From assembly GCA_038503035.1 (NCBI GenBank), contig JAVSML010025154.1, positions 744,001 through 808,000 on the forward strand: a stretch of 64,000 bases of DNA, read 5' to 3'. Positions 1 through 11,570 of the stretch are shown piece by piece. Both the position numbers and the translations under genes were made by a program. A model generated the notes under the pieces. That model ran no database searches. It was not told where the DNA came from and saw nothing but the letters and a program-made list of their open reading frames with translations. Position 1 is the first letter of the stretch, and the number at the start of each line of letters is the position of its first letter. The DNA comes from Crocodylus rhombifer (lineage: Eukaryota; Chordata; Crocodylia; Crocodylidae).

Positions 1-2760
1 ATCCTAGAGAAGAGGAAGGGTGCCAAGAAGTACATCACTTATCTCCGGGAAGAGGGTGGTACCCCCCTGAAGAGGACAGCACCCCTCTCACTGGTCCTGG
101 TATGCTGTAAGAAAGGGTGAGGGCTTTCTACACAATCCTGTTCTCATCACATCTGACCAATGCTGAAGCCTGCCAGTTCTGTGGGAGGGACTGCCACAAG
201 TCAGCACAAGCAACCAGGACCAGCTGAAGAGTCCCTTCACCCTAGCCATATTCTCAGATGCTGTCCACCTGATGTCTACCAATAAAGTTCTGGGCATCAG
301 TGCACTGACCTTGGGGTTCTATCGTGCTTTCTGGAATGTCCTCAGCCTAGACCTCACTGCAGTTTGGGCCATCCCAAGGCAATAGAGAGGGCAGGAGGGC
401 AATCCTGTTATGCCCTGTTATGCAGGAGGGCAATCCTTATGCTGCTGCCCAAGAAGGGGGACCCCCATGACCTGAGGTACTGGTGGCCAGTTTCACTCCT
501 CTGTATAGACTATAAAGTCATAGAGAAATTCTTGCTGCACCAGAGGTCTGTACAGGCAGATGTGATTCACCCTGACCAGACATATACAGTTCTGGGGTGT
601 TCCATCTTTGACAACATGGACATGGTTCAGGGCCATCTTAAGCTTACTCACAGGGATGGCCTGTCATTCGCACTTCTGTCCCTTGACCAGTATTTTTAGC
701 TTCAGTGTGGTTTCTCCAGGTGCTGTATGCCTTTGCAGAGTCCATGGTCAAACTTAAATGGATGCTGATAGAGTTCATCCTATTTGGACAGGGAATGTGT
801 CAAGGTTGCCTACTGTCAAGCCAGCTCTACACTGTTCCTCTCCTTCCTGCACAAATGGGCATCAGGGTTGGTGCTCAAGGAGCCAGCCATGAAAGTGATC
901 CTGACAGCATGCACTGATAACATGCTCCTCACTGTTCACAACCCAGGTGACCTGGCACAGGTAGAGGCCTGAAAATCCATCTACTTGGTGGCCTCCTTTG
1001 CCTGGGTAAACTGGATCAATAGCTCTGGCATAGTGGTGGCTAATGGGTGTTAAGTGGGCTTGCTCCCACCTGTGCTCCAAACAACCGATGGGCTTGCTGC
1101 TTTACCTGGAGGTCTATTTGTCCCCAGTCACTCTTCCTCACTGGAGAACTGGCACCAGCTAGAGGTCAGGGTGTTTGAGCAGCTGTAGGCATGCATGAGC
1201 CTGCTACAGTGTCTCTCCCTTCATCGACCAGCCGGTCCCATCCATGCTCTGGTACTATTTTAACACCCTGGTCATGCCTCTGGAGCTCCTGACCAGTCTC
1301 CAGAGATGGGTGCTAGGGTTTTTCTGGCTGGGATGGCACTGGGTCTCTGCAGGTGTCCTAAGCCTCCACTTGAGGGAGGGCAGGCAAGACCTGGTCTGCC
1401 TCCACAGTCAGGTCCACATCTTCTACCTTCAGGCTCTGCAGAAGCTCCTGTATAGTGCTGGTAGCCAGTCAATGACTGGTCATGACTTTTTCTACCATCT
1501 CCAAGGGTTCTGATATGACCAGCAGCTCTTCTACCTGCAATGTCTCCCCAAGCAGAACCTGGAGAAGCTGCTGGATTTCTATAAGGACCTCCATGGGACC
1601 TGGAGACTGCTCTCTGACTCCAGGTTCCCAGAAAGAGTCACCGAGGACACCAACCTCCTCACCAACCTCCTGCTGAAAAGTCCACTGCTGGGGGTAACAG
1701 AGATGAAGGTGCCCTGGATGCACTGAAGGATGGTCCTGTCAACATTGGTCATATCAGAGACATCCTAGATTATGCCAAGCGGGGGTGGGCAGATCCCTGT
1801 GCACTGGCCTGGTACATATAACTGCCCATGCTGCATGCTCACTGCCACCTACTCCAGGAGGCAAAGGCTACCTTGCTGCCCACTACCCTTGCATATATCG
1901 ACCAGATCCTGCATGAAGGCAGTTCCTGCCCTCAAGTATCCTCCAGTCCTCAGGAGCTAGCTGTGAGGCTGCTGCTTTGGCAGGCCAAAAGGCTCTACCA
2001 TCTTAGTAGGCTGGGAGATACCAAGCCAATCTGCCTCCAAACAGCCCATCACCACCAGCTCTACACACTCATGCCCTGAACAATCCATTACCTTCTCCTC
2101 ATGTCGCAGCCTGACAAAAAGTAAAGGGACACCCTAGGTGAGAACAGGAGTGAGGGTCCCCCATAGACAAGTCTATTCCACCCTGATCCCATGAGTCACT
2201 GGGAAGGTCCCACTGCTGGGACCTTCATGGAACCACCCCCAAGCGTGTGTATTTTGCACATTTTATGGACACCCCTGAACCATGCCCTTTTGCCAACAAA
2301 AAGTGACTATGCTGCATGCCTACCTTGAGTACACTAGGTTGCACCACTTTTCAACCTCCTCCAGAACCTCCTGCTCAGGTCCTGGCTGAAATTTCTCCTG
2401 GACTTTTTTTTTTGTATGCACTCCCCATCCATGGCACCACCAAGCTCCAGGATTCCCTAACCAACCTCCTCCTGGCTCTGGCCCATCTACAAGACCAAGC
2501 TATTTTCCTATCACCGCTCTGCTCATGTCTCTGAGCAGTTTCACTGGTCAGTGTCCACAGGCTCCCTCCTCATTCAGGGGGCAGTGTGCACTGGCTGGTG
2601 TCCTCTGATCAGTGTCCCCTTCCAAATCCCTTGTTATTAACCTATGACCTCGTTCCCTTTCCTGTTTTCTCTTTGTCTCCCAGAATTAGTTAATGTGTTC
2701 CCAGTGGCCTCCCTTATTAAGGGAGGCTCATAGTATTTTGGGATGGGCGTAAGCCCATGA
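1..2760 (+). mobile_element. Decayed L1/Tx1-clade LINE, ORF2 (pol) relic, 5' end outside window
   Basis: Conceptual translation in shifting plus frames follows the reverse-transcriptase protein of Tx1-like non-LTR elements. In order: KKGDPHDLRYW near 450, IHPDQTY near 570, LSFALLSLDQ near 660, CQGCLLSSQLYT (the RQGCPLS-type block) near 800, TDNMLLTVHNPGDLAQ near 915, then MLWYYFNTL, FFWLGWHWV, LHSQVHIF and LQALQKLLYSAGS between 1244 and 1460, and YALPIHGTTK near 2420. The catalytic YADD-type motif has decayed to C-T-D-N, and stops and frameshifts occur every few hundred bases, so it is dead. The window edge cuts the element; upstream endonuclease sequence would lie to the left. The right boundary is approximate, since no poly-A or target duplication was found. 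Recognition rests on known Tx1 protein blocks seen by eye, not on a database search. Confidence 0.78.
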
Positions 2761-2897
2761 TCTTTCAACACATCAAATAGGCCTGTGTCACACAGTGGCA
2801 GAGAGTGGATGCAAAAGCGTTACTGAACTGTGTATGACCAGCATTTTTTCCACCATTCCTCTGTCACCTTGCAGCTTCCAGCATTTAAGGTCTAGGG

Positions 2898-3060
2898 CAG
2901 CAGTTCCCAAACTGTGGGTTGTGACCCTATTTGGGGTTGCAACATCAGTGGATGGGGTCACAGGGTAGAGAGCTGTGGGTTCGAAGTGAGGAGCCATCTG
3001 AGGAAATGGGATCAAGATGATGAAATGGGATCATTATGAGGAAAAGTTTGGGAAGCACTA
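2898..3060. mobile_element. 163 bp non-autonomous hAT-like element
   Basis: The ends are inverted: CAGCAGTTCCCAAACT on the left, and on the right the complement of TAGTGCTTCCCAAACTTT. The 8 bp flanks gtctaggg (2890-2897) and gtttagga (3061-3068) agree at 6 of 8 positions. An 8 bp target duplication and CAG-type ends are typical of hAT transposons. There is no coding capacity. The interior has a short duplicated motif, gaaatgggatca. Confidence 0.72.
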
Positions 3061-3216
3061 GTTTAGGAAGTTCTGATTCACAGGCTGTATCCCTAACTCC
3101 AGGGCTCAATAGCTACTGATGACCCTTTTCTTCAAGAATTTGTCCAATTCCTCCAATACTCTCCTCCTCTCCAAGCGTACTGCTAGAAAAGGCATTCCAG
3201 GCACAGAACCCAAATA

Positions 3217-4140
3217 CCATATTGTTTCACATATAGCATGCCCTCATATACAGAAAGCACCTTAATGTTGAAGGGTAGCCTTTAGGAAAAAAAATCTTTG
3301 GTTGAAGTACGTGAATGGTGACAGCTAGGAAGCCGAGCCTGCAACCAGCCCTCTTACTTGTGGGGCCCACAGACCAACCCGGATTTCAAGGTCCAGGGCT
3401 AACAGAATCCAAATCCACATGGTGGCTTCAAAGCCATGTGCTGGATCAAACCCAGTGTGATAAGTCTAAGATTGCACACTGGGACTAGAGCCACCCACTG
3501 GCTCTGGAGCCGTGTGCTGGGTACAACCCCATGTGCTGGCATGCCAAGCCCCAGACCATATACCAAGTTCGGGATCTTGTGCTAAGTCCAGATTCACATG
3601 CTGGGTCCAACCCTGTGCACTGCCTCCGGGGTCATATGCCAAGCCTAGGACCATGTGCTGAGTCTGGGTTGGACCCAGCATATGGATCCAGAGCTAGTGC
3701 ACACAGTCTCAGGCTTGGCACACAGCCCCAAAAACTGCATATGCAGTTGATCCAGTATGTAGCTCTGAAACCAGGGCATGGGGTCAAACTTGGCATGCCA
3801 GGTCCCATGCCATGTACTGGGTTGGGCCTGGTATACCAAGTCTAGCTGCACAGCAACCTTGTGCATCATCCTAATCCAACATGTGGTTGGGAGGGGTGTC
3901 TCCCCATGGGTCTGGAAATTTGGCAGTTGGGATGGGGGAGGGAGCAGTGGTAGTGTTAATTGCCATGACTCTCAGAGCCATGGTAGTTAATGATGCTACT
4001 GCTCCATTTCCTCCCACCGACCTCCCCTGCCAAACTTATGGACTCATGGGCATCTTATTTGCTCACATACAATGCACACGACAATTTGTCCCATCTAGTT
4101 TCAGGGAGGATAGGTGTGGGTTATATGCAAGAAAATACAG
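3217..4140. mobile_element. 924 bp non-autonomous TA-flanked DNA transposon with internal minisatellite
   Basis: The left end after TA (3215-3216) reads CCATATTGTTTCACATATAG. The right end before TA (4141-4142), read on the other strand, gives CTGTATTTTCTTGCATATAA; about two thirds of the positions match. TA flanks suggest a Tc1/mariner-type element, though the superfamily is not certain. The interior from about 3420 to 3880 is a degenerate array of phrases such as tgtgctgggtccaaccc and catgccaagcc. No transposase is present. Confidence 0.55.
3420..3880. repeat. Degenerate minisatellite inside the DNA transposon
   Basis: Phrases of the form gtgctgg-tc-aacc, ccatgtgctg and atgccaag recur about every 30-45 bases with heavy divergence, some in inverted order. 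Several short open frames cross it (for example 3531-3845), but they read only through the repeat and resemble no protein. Confidence 0.55.
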
Positions 4141-4142
4141 TA

Positions 4143-5764
4143 CTCTGATACAATCATGAAATAGGTATGGCTCAGACAGCTAGGAAGCAGCAATGACTAA
4201 ACCAAATACAAAGGCATATATGAGCAAGTCATCATTTTATCTATATAATCACAGTAAGAGAACAAGATACTTTCTACATCTTCACTCCTGCATGGCTACT
4301 CAAGCATATACCAATAAAACGTCTCCAACAGATATTTGTACACCTGTGTTAACACAGTTGCTAGCAAAAGAACAGAGATAAAGCAAGGATGCAAATATGA
4401 TACACAAGTCCCTTTCTATAGCTCATGTACAATCCTACCATAAAAAACCAGAACCTAAATCCATCTGCAGAACAGAAATGGAGGTCACCACTCTCACTAG
4501 CTTAAGTCAGGTATGGTCCCCTGGGTAAACCTAATGAAAAATTAGAATTCACTCAGTCATATAGTGCAGTATGGTAATTATAGCAAGTTATTCTGTTTTT
4601 GACATTGAAGGAAAGGAAACCGGGAATGTTGCAACATCTGTTTACTATGTAATCAATTTTATACCTTTTTATTCGTATAGATTAACATTCTTATCTGGAA
4701 ACAAAGGCCTATTTTTCACCTATGTACTTTCTTACAAAATTGAAAAAAGCCTAGATTAAAAACAAAGCAAAACAAAAGAATGAATAAGTGCATACATGCC
4801 CAGAAGTGTCAGACATATTGCTTTAGGACAGTGAAATCCATTAATATTAAAACTTGATCATTTGCAAAAAAGGTAAAGTTTTGTGGAAGAATTTTTCGCT
4901 CCTCTGCAACCAGCTTCAACAGGCATGTCCTGTATATAAAATGAAGAGGACATACAAGGAGGCCACTCAAACATGATTGTCAGACTATATTTGTGGCCCA
5001 TTTGTCAACACTATGGCCCATAGTTCTTCAAACTCAATTGAGCATCTCCTGGTTATGCACATGGCACTTCATTCTCCACTTCGTACATCATGAACAAACT
5101 GGCTTCCAATGGCAATATGGAATTGGGTCCTCAGTTCATTGTTGTGGACACTGAAATCCAAAATGGCTTAGTCACTATTGTAAAGTCTATTAATTCTCCT
5201 ACTTCTCAGGATGTATTAAAATAGGTCATGATATTTTAAGTTTTTTGGAGGACTTGACCTTTTTGTCAAGTGCTTTAAAAACCCTTGATAAAAGCTTCTG
5301 TGAAAAAGGGCCACAATCAAGGGACTTTTGATCAGTGTGCAATTCTCATTGTTAACTGGAAGGCTCCAAGCTACAGAATGTACCAAATTCTTTAATAGTT
5401 AGTAATCAAGCAATAACAATGCAAAGGAAATACCATAAAATGTAATTTTGGTAACATCTTGACAACTGCAATTAAGATTTTGTTACTGATGATATTGCTA
5501 AGAAAGATCTTGTACTGTAAAATATTTAGGAATCACTACTACTATAAATCTTTACTGCAAAGGGTGAAATCAGCATCATCTGTGTTTGAATTACAAGATC
5601 TTCAAATTAGCAAATCACAATGTGACAGCGCTTGGATAAAGTTAGATGGTCATAATTTTTCTTAGTTTTTTCCTAGGGTCTTCTTTCATTTGACCTACGA
5701 GGGAAACAATGGCATTTTTAATAAGCCCTAATCAGTGCTTAAAAAGCATAATAGGAATTATTAA
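4143..5764. other. Unique AT-rich non-coding sequence
   Basis: No repeat family, exon or RNA gene was recognised. The longest open frames are 60-68 codons and AT-rich. A short palindromic stretch of the tcaagtgcttt type near 5268-5290 is the only local structure seen. Confidence 0.6.
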
Positions 5765-5905
5765 ATCACAGCAAGGGAAATTTAGGCTGGATATAAGTAA
5801 AAATTTTCTCACTGTAAGGGTGATCAAGCACATAGGCACTGAAGGTCCCATGGAAAGAGGGTAGGGTAACCACTCCTTCCTAACTGGGTGGGAAAGTCCT
5901 GAAAT
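5765..5905 (+). mobile_element. CR1 LINE fragment, end of ORF2
   Basis: Plus-strand reading gives FRLDISKNFLTVRVIKH followed by acidic and glycine residues. This is the C-terminal block of CR1 ORF2 (compare FRLDIRKNFFT in the CR1 copy at 17718-20486). Only about 140 bp is recognisable and both ends are lost. Confidence 0.65.
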
Positions 5906-6745
5906 GGGAACATCAAGTCATGGTCCCAGGCTGCATGACTCCCAGGCAGCATTTGTCCTAGATTCCTAGTATCATGCAGGAATCTGGGTTTTCCATTCAC
6001 TGTGGAAAATGCAGGAAACAGTGGGTTTCCCCTTGCAGGCTGGCAGAGTTCCAGCCTGCAAGGAGCTGAAGGGAGCAGGATGCAGGGGGCACCACGTGCA
6101 TGTATGCACATGCAACAGCTGCACGAGGCCAGAAATACAACCCCAGGCAGTGGTGGAGCACAGCTCCCCCAGGTGCTTACAGGTAGGTCTATGAGGAAAG
6201 GGGGACAGACTGAGGTACCCACAGTGAGGGAGGGAGTGGGGCAAGTGCTGGGCCTGGGGGCATTGCCCAGCCAGGGCAGTGCATGGAGCCCAGGGCAGGG
6301 CAAGGAGTGGGACAGAGCCACAGGCAGTTAATCCAGGCAGGGGCAGCTCCCTGCTGCTGCATGCAATCCAAGGGAGGGAGCATAGGGGGGCATGTGCCCC
6401 CCAGATTTGTGCATGGAGGTGATGCAGATTGCCCACTGGAGGCTTAGGGTGCCCCACGCTGCTGCCCTCCCCATAGGAGCCCCACATCACCATGGCAAAG
6501 CACCCCCTCCACATCTAGCAATACCAGGGGCAGCAGCATGGAGTAGTGCCCCCCACTGTTACTAGGCAGGCAGGGGTGTCTTGCTATGGAGGTGCAGTGC
6601 TCCTGGGGGGAAGGCAGCAGGGCAGGGAGCCCCAAGGCCATAGCCCCCACCCCTCCATGGGCTCCACTCAGCTCTGCTCCAGCCATGCCCCTGGAGGGAG
6701 AGAGGCATCATTTTTGCCCCACCCCAGCAAAAATAAAAGTTGGTG
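5906..6745. repeat. GC-rich block, probable unclassified interspersed repeat
   Basis: Base composition jumps to GC-rich against AT-rich neighbours, with G runs (ggggcatgtgcccccc near 6387), then returns to AT-rich after aaaaataaaagttggtgcc near 6730. Overlapping open frames of 109-180 codons on both strands (5824-6514) are what GC-rich sequence lacking stops produces; none resembles a protein. It looks like a GC-rich non-autonomous repeat of the hAT kind seen elsewhere in the window, but no termini were found. Confidence 0.35.
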
Positions 6746-7339
6746 CCTATGGTCAAGCATTCAAACAGCTTATTGCAATGTGAACATTAGCAATGAGACT
6801 ACAAGTTTTAATTCACACATTTCGAAGATCACTAAAAAGTAATTCTTTGGGTTATTTATATATAACTTTTTCTTGACTGGATATTACAGAGAGATGAACA
6901 ACATTTTCACTGCTAGTTCAGCTTTGCTATTTACATTTATCAGGTTTCTTATTCACAGATTTTTTTTTTTAACTTTGAGGTTTTTAAACATGCACTTATG
7001 CAACCAACTTAATGTCTTATGGGCTGTTTCTACAAAGTGAATATTTTGCACTTGGTTACTGTGGAGGAAGACAACAAAGCTAAAAATTGGAAAGAAAGAA
7101 AAAATAAAGTGACATTCCTGAAGTGCAAGCCAAGTGAATGAAAACTTGAAGCAGCAGAGTTTAAGCCTATTTGAGAGTACCAAAACCCTACTGCATTTCA
7201 TTCTCAGATACGAGAAAGCAAAAATAAGTCTAACTGCTTAGTTTTACATAGTTGCATGTCAAAATTCCACAATATTTTAAAATGAAAGCAGAAATTAGCT
7301 CACATCTTTTGAAACTGGCATAGTCCAATGTTTTGCAAG
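6746..7339. other. Unique AT-rich non-coding sequence
   Basis: No repeat or gene recognised. A T run at 6960-6970 is the only simple sequence. Confidence 0.6.
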
Positions 7340-7341
7340 TA

Positions 7342-7896
7342 CAGGCAGTCCTTGAACTTACAACACAATTGGTTCCTGAAATACACGTGTTAAGTTGAAA
7401 CGTTGCAACTCGGAACCAATTTTCTCAAAAGAAACAATGTTATAAATGGGGAACTGATTCCTGAACCAAGGCCCGATACCCTATTTTCACCAAAAATACC
7501 CCAGAATTTTGTACTCAATCAATTACAGATGAGTAATATAGCTACATTAATGTATTTATACTGTAAATAGCAATCATATTGATTTGGAAGGACTTCTTTG
7601 AAGTGATTTGCTGGACTTTTTGAAAGGTTTTAGGCTAGAGGCTTCTCAGGAGTCTTGGCTGCAGGTTTTTCTGGAGTCCTGTCTGCTTTCTTAAAGAAAG
7701 TGTCCAAGGTAGTTTGGACAGATGTTCTCCAGGGAGATGAGCGACGCAGCGAACTTGTTCACTGGCATGGCACTGCATCAGTTCAAGCATTGTAAAGTCA
7801 AAACTGACATCATAAAGTTGAAACAGGCTGTCAATTTAGAAACACTGTAAGTGCAAAACGTTGTAATTCAAAATGTTGTAAGTCGAGGACTGCCTG
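7342..7896. mobile_element. 555 bp non-autonomous Tigger-like (Tc1/mariner) element
   Basis: The ends are inverted and nearly perfect: CAGGCAGTCCTTGAACTTAC on the left and, read inward from the right, CAGGCAGTCCTCGACTTAC. TA occurs on both sides (7340-7341 and 7897-7898), the target duplication of this superfamily. Subterminal sequence continues to pair loosely (ttacaacacaattgg against gttgtaattcaaaatgttg). No transposase frame remains. Confidence 0.8.
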
Positions 7897-7898
7897 TA

Positions 7899-8605
7899 AT
7901 TATATTTTTTTAATTAATGAAATTGTTTGCTTGAAAAGCTTTTGTAGAAGGGAAAATTGGTCCTGCTCAGTAAACAAACATGCAAAGGCACATGGGCCTC
8001 TTAGAATAAAAACACCATGTGATGTCTGTATTATCTCTCTAGATACTTCACGAAGAGTACAATGGCCTACTACTACTTGCTGCAAAAAAGACATCCTCTT
8101 AATGGAAAGGAGAGAAGGCTCTATGTGTTTCATTTAAAACTTGAATGAGAATATACTGGGTATGACTTTTGGGGAGGTCAGAGGGAAGTCCGTGAGTTAA
8201 AAATGGCCACCCAATCTAACTTAGTTCACCCAGATATGGACCCTACACTTAGTAAGGTTGATTTAAGTGTGAACTGTACAGAAATTCAGGAAGGTTAGAT
8301 CAGTCTAAAATTAGNNNNNNNNNNGGGGGGATTAAGTTTTGGGAATTAAGTAGTGCTTCATGGAGTGAAGTCATGGAGCTTAGAGTCCATTAATTGGGAA
8401 GCAGCCTTAAATGTACAGGGCGACTTGCAGGAAAGTACAAGATTAGGAACGATTAAGATACACAGAGGAACAGTTGAGAAAACATCTTTGTGGAACATAA
8501 CAAACAGGCAAAATATAGTAAAGGTGGTTAGAATCAGCAACACAGCACAGAATTAAACATACCACACTTCCATGTAAGCCTTTGCCTACATTTGTTGGAT
8601 AAGTA
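7899..8605. other. Non-coding sequence with an assembly gap; possible DNA-transposon debris
   Basis: Mostly unique sequence. The stretch 8205-8280 (gttgatttaagtgtgaactg) resembles the subterminal sequence of a DNA element, but no paired end was found, perhaps because of the gap at 8315-8324. Confidence 0.4.
8315..8324. other. Assembly gap (10 N)
   Basis: Ten consecutive N followed by a run of six G. The true size of the gap is unknown; G-rich sequence at a gap edge is a common cause of a break. Confidence 0.99.
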
Positions 8606-8735
8606 AGCCTAGTGGCTAGAGAATTTGATGGCCTACCTAGGTTCTTTCCCTGCCTCTGCCATAGGCTTATGACATACACTTCAGTTAAATGATGTCTCCA
8701 TTTCCCTAGTTATAATACCAGGGACAACATACCAT
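8606..8735 (+). mobile_element. MIR-like SINE fragment
   Basis: The order of short blocks follows the MIR consensus: agtggctagag, then acctaggttc, then cctgcctctgccat, then ttatgacatacacttcagtt, then tgtctccatttcccta. The match is diverged, as expected for this old SINE class. Confidence 0.45.
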
Positions 8736-11346
8736 ACTTGCACGGGCAGTGCAAGACTTTATTTGCTGACTCTTGTACAGCCCTCAAGGTCTCAGATGGA
8801 AGACCTTAAAAGCAAATTATATTTCATTTCAAATAACTAAAGCATAAAGTGGGAGCATGTGTAGAATTATAATGAAATAAATTAAAATAAAATAAAATTT
8901 GAGGAAAGCACAACAGCATTGGGTGATCCATATATCCTTCATAACTGAAGAAAATAAAAAAATCACCCGAAGCCCAAACACCATGAAATCACATGGCCAC
9001 AAAACTGGCTGCTAAGCAACAGCAATCCAAGAAGGAGTAGCACTGCTATTACAGAGCTGCTTCCGATTCAGGGTAAGATGCCAAATCACCTATTTTAATC
9101 CTCCATAGCACTTAGACAAAGAAGTGAGAGATCCTAACCTCACTAACTCAATTATACCTGCAAGCCAGAAGACTGAAAACCAAGTAATTTCAAAATACTG
9201 AAGAGGTGTCACAGAATCCTACAAAGATACTTCCTGAAGCATCTTAATACTTATTCCAAAGAGTTAGACCAGGAAGGGTTGCAATGTGAATTAGGCATTA
9301 AGGCCTAGTTATCAGATCACGAGCATCATTTATTAGCATGCTGAGACCACAACTGTAAGCAGAGCTGTTTAAATGTCAAAATGACTTGCCATTTACACAG
9401 GATCTTTCCTACTGAAGTATCACCACAAAGTACTTTAATATACCCCTTGTCATGGGTAGGCACTGCTATCACTTCTGTACTCAGCAGCCAGCCAGCACAG
9501 GGCTCCATATTCCCTCCTGCGCTGGAAAGAGGAACTGACAGAGGTCAGAGGGGACTTGAAAGAGAAGGTTCATAGGTGCCTGCAGTACTTTCAGGGACAA
9601 AGCTGGTCTTGCACCCTTCCACAAGGCTTGAACAGGCTTATTAAAACAGCTAGAAATACCTTCACAGGCCCTGGCATTCACGGGGCCTAGGAAGAACGTT
9701 TCAAATTCTTCATCACTTGTTTTTAGTGTCTCAGACCCTGAGTATCCTACCACTGTTTATCACAACCAAGGAGAGATCCGTTACAATACATAACCACAGC
9801 CGGACATCTGGTGGGGTTTGATCAAACATGTGTCAAAGCACAGATTTCAAATTCCTCTTTTACAAACAAAAGGCAACAGCAGCATTTTAAAGCCCCCTGG
9901 GGACTTGACATGATAGTCAGCCCCACAAAAGCAGCCTCTTCCTGACATCATTGCACAGTGCACAGGAACCAGAAGGTTTAATAGCAGCATGTGGGAGAAC
10001 TGCCTCAATTGATTCATGCTGTTGTTCCTAATGCTGCCATTTCAGAAGTCCTGAAAGCCCCGACTGCAGCCTCTCTGCTGCCAATACTTCTGCAAACTTG
10101 GTGAGGAAGTTAAGACACAATGTACTGTACAGCTGATGCCAATTAATTGCAATGGCCAACAAAAAATGACTCCTGAAGATAATCATCTAAACACCAGCTC
10201 TTTAAGGCAATCTGTGCCCTAAGAAAGGGCATAATCCATGGCTTGGATTCAGAAAAAAACGTCTGTACACTACCACTTCTCAGAAACATTTTATTATGCC
10301 AGGGAAATCCAGCATCTGCAAAGAGCTGGATTTTCTATGCACAACAAATGTGCTTGCTCAAGAGGAAGAGTAAAGAGTAAGGCAAGCTGCAGGTTGCAGA
10401 AAGCCTATTTGTGCCTAGGAAATGGCTCATCATCTACATTTTGTGGGTTATCTTCCAACACATGTGGACTGCAATGTGAATAGCTACCACAGGCTGCTTA
10501 AACTAGCTCGCCCAACTGTAAGAAAGATCCTCTGTGTTTTGTATAAGTGAAGTAGGACAGCTTGTCCAGCCGAGTTAGTTCCTTCTATTTTCCATGTCTC
10601 CTTTCGGATTTCCCACACCGCCTGCCACACCACATTCCACATGTCTATCCCAAGCCATTAGCCAAAAATACAGATGGCAGCATATCAAAATGGGGAGAGT
10701 TTAGAAAGAAGTGCTGTGTTCTACACAAAAGTTACGTGCTTCTCCTAACATCCATGCATGTGTCTCTCCCTATCTTGCACCCAAGATTCACTGATCTCTC
10801 TGTTTCTCTGCTAACTTCCAATTATAAGCCTTTTTTTTATATTGCTTTCTGTGTCTGATATAGCATCCCAGCAATGGGAACCAAATGCTCTCCCCTCTCC
10901 TTATTCAATACATTTTGAAAGTCCCATCTATTTTGGGAAACTTTCTAGAGACTGCTCTGTTTGTTCTGGGCTCTGTCTACTAAGCTGTTACACTGTAAAC
11001 TGTTTTATAGTTATTATAATATTCTGCAGTAATGGGCCAAAACACCTCAGCTCACAATAGCAGCACTACAGTACTTTGTATTCAGCACTTACTACAGTAA
11101 TCTGGTATTCTAGGATTTTCTTTTTTCTTTTAAAAAGAGACTTTTAGTGTGACAAAGTTTATCTTTCAATGTATTCCATGGGCATTTCTGCAAAATAATT
11201 AATAAGAACAAGGGTGGGAATCTTACAGGTCAGACTCAAGGTCAGAACAGGATACCTCAGTCCTCTTGTCCTTCCATGTACAATGGCAGAGTCCCGAAGA
11301 GCTGCAAGATTTCTGCATCCATATTACAGCATCTTATTCTCTACGT
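8736..11346. other. Unique non-coding sequence
   Basis: No gene or repeat family recognised over 2.6 kb. The stretch 9880-10230 is of intermediate base composition, free of repeats and of the kind that often proves conserved. The 90-codon minus frame at 9481-9753 shows no known domain. Confidence 0.55.
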
Positions 11347-11570
11347 CAGTGGTCTCCAAAATGGGATGTGAAAGACGATCCATTGGGGTGCAGGAAGAAA
11401 ATATTTGAACTTCTATTTCTATTTATATAAATATACATATATTGGGGATGCATGCTCAAAAAATTTTACCAATAGGAGTGCATGAATATAAATATACATA
11501 TATTGGGGTTGCGTGCTCAAAAATTTTTTATTGATAGGGGTGCATGATCAAAAAAGTTTGGAGACCACTG
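11347..11570. mobile_element. 224 bp non-autonomous hAT element with internal tandem duplication
   Basis: CAGTGGTCTCCAAA on the left mirrors TTTGGAGACCACTG on the right, a perfect 14 bp inverted repeat. The flanks ctctacgt (11339-11346) and ctctacct (11571-11578) match at 7 of 8 positions. Inside, a unit of about 65 bp holding ataaatatacatatattggg is present twice (from about 11426 and from 11488). No coding sequence. Confidence 0.88.

Noticed and set aside
3420..3880. Tandem phrases considered as a CRISPR array
   Set aside because: Units are degenerate, spacing irregular, there are no unique spacers of constant size, and the genome is vertebrate.
5824..6514. Overlapping minus-strand frames of 165 and 180 codons with plus-strand frames of 109 and 61
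   Set aside because: All lie in one GC-rich block, overlap on both strands, and show no domain, splice context or biased codon use; they are open only because stops are rare in GC-rich sequence.
9481..9753. 90-codon minus frame considered as a possible exon
   Set aside because: No recognised domain and no supported splice sites; a homology search would be needed to revive it.
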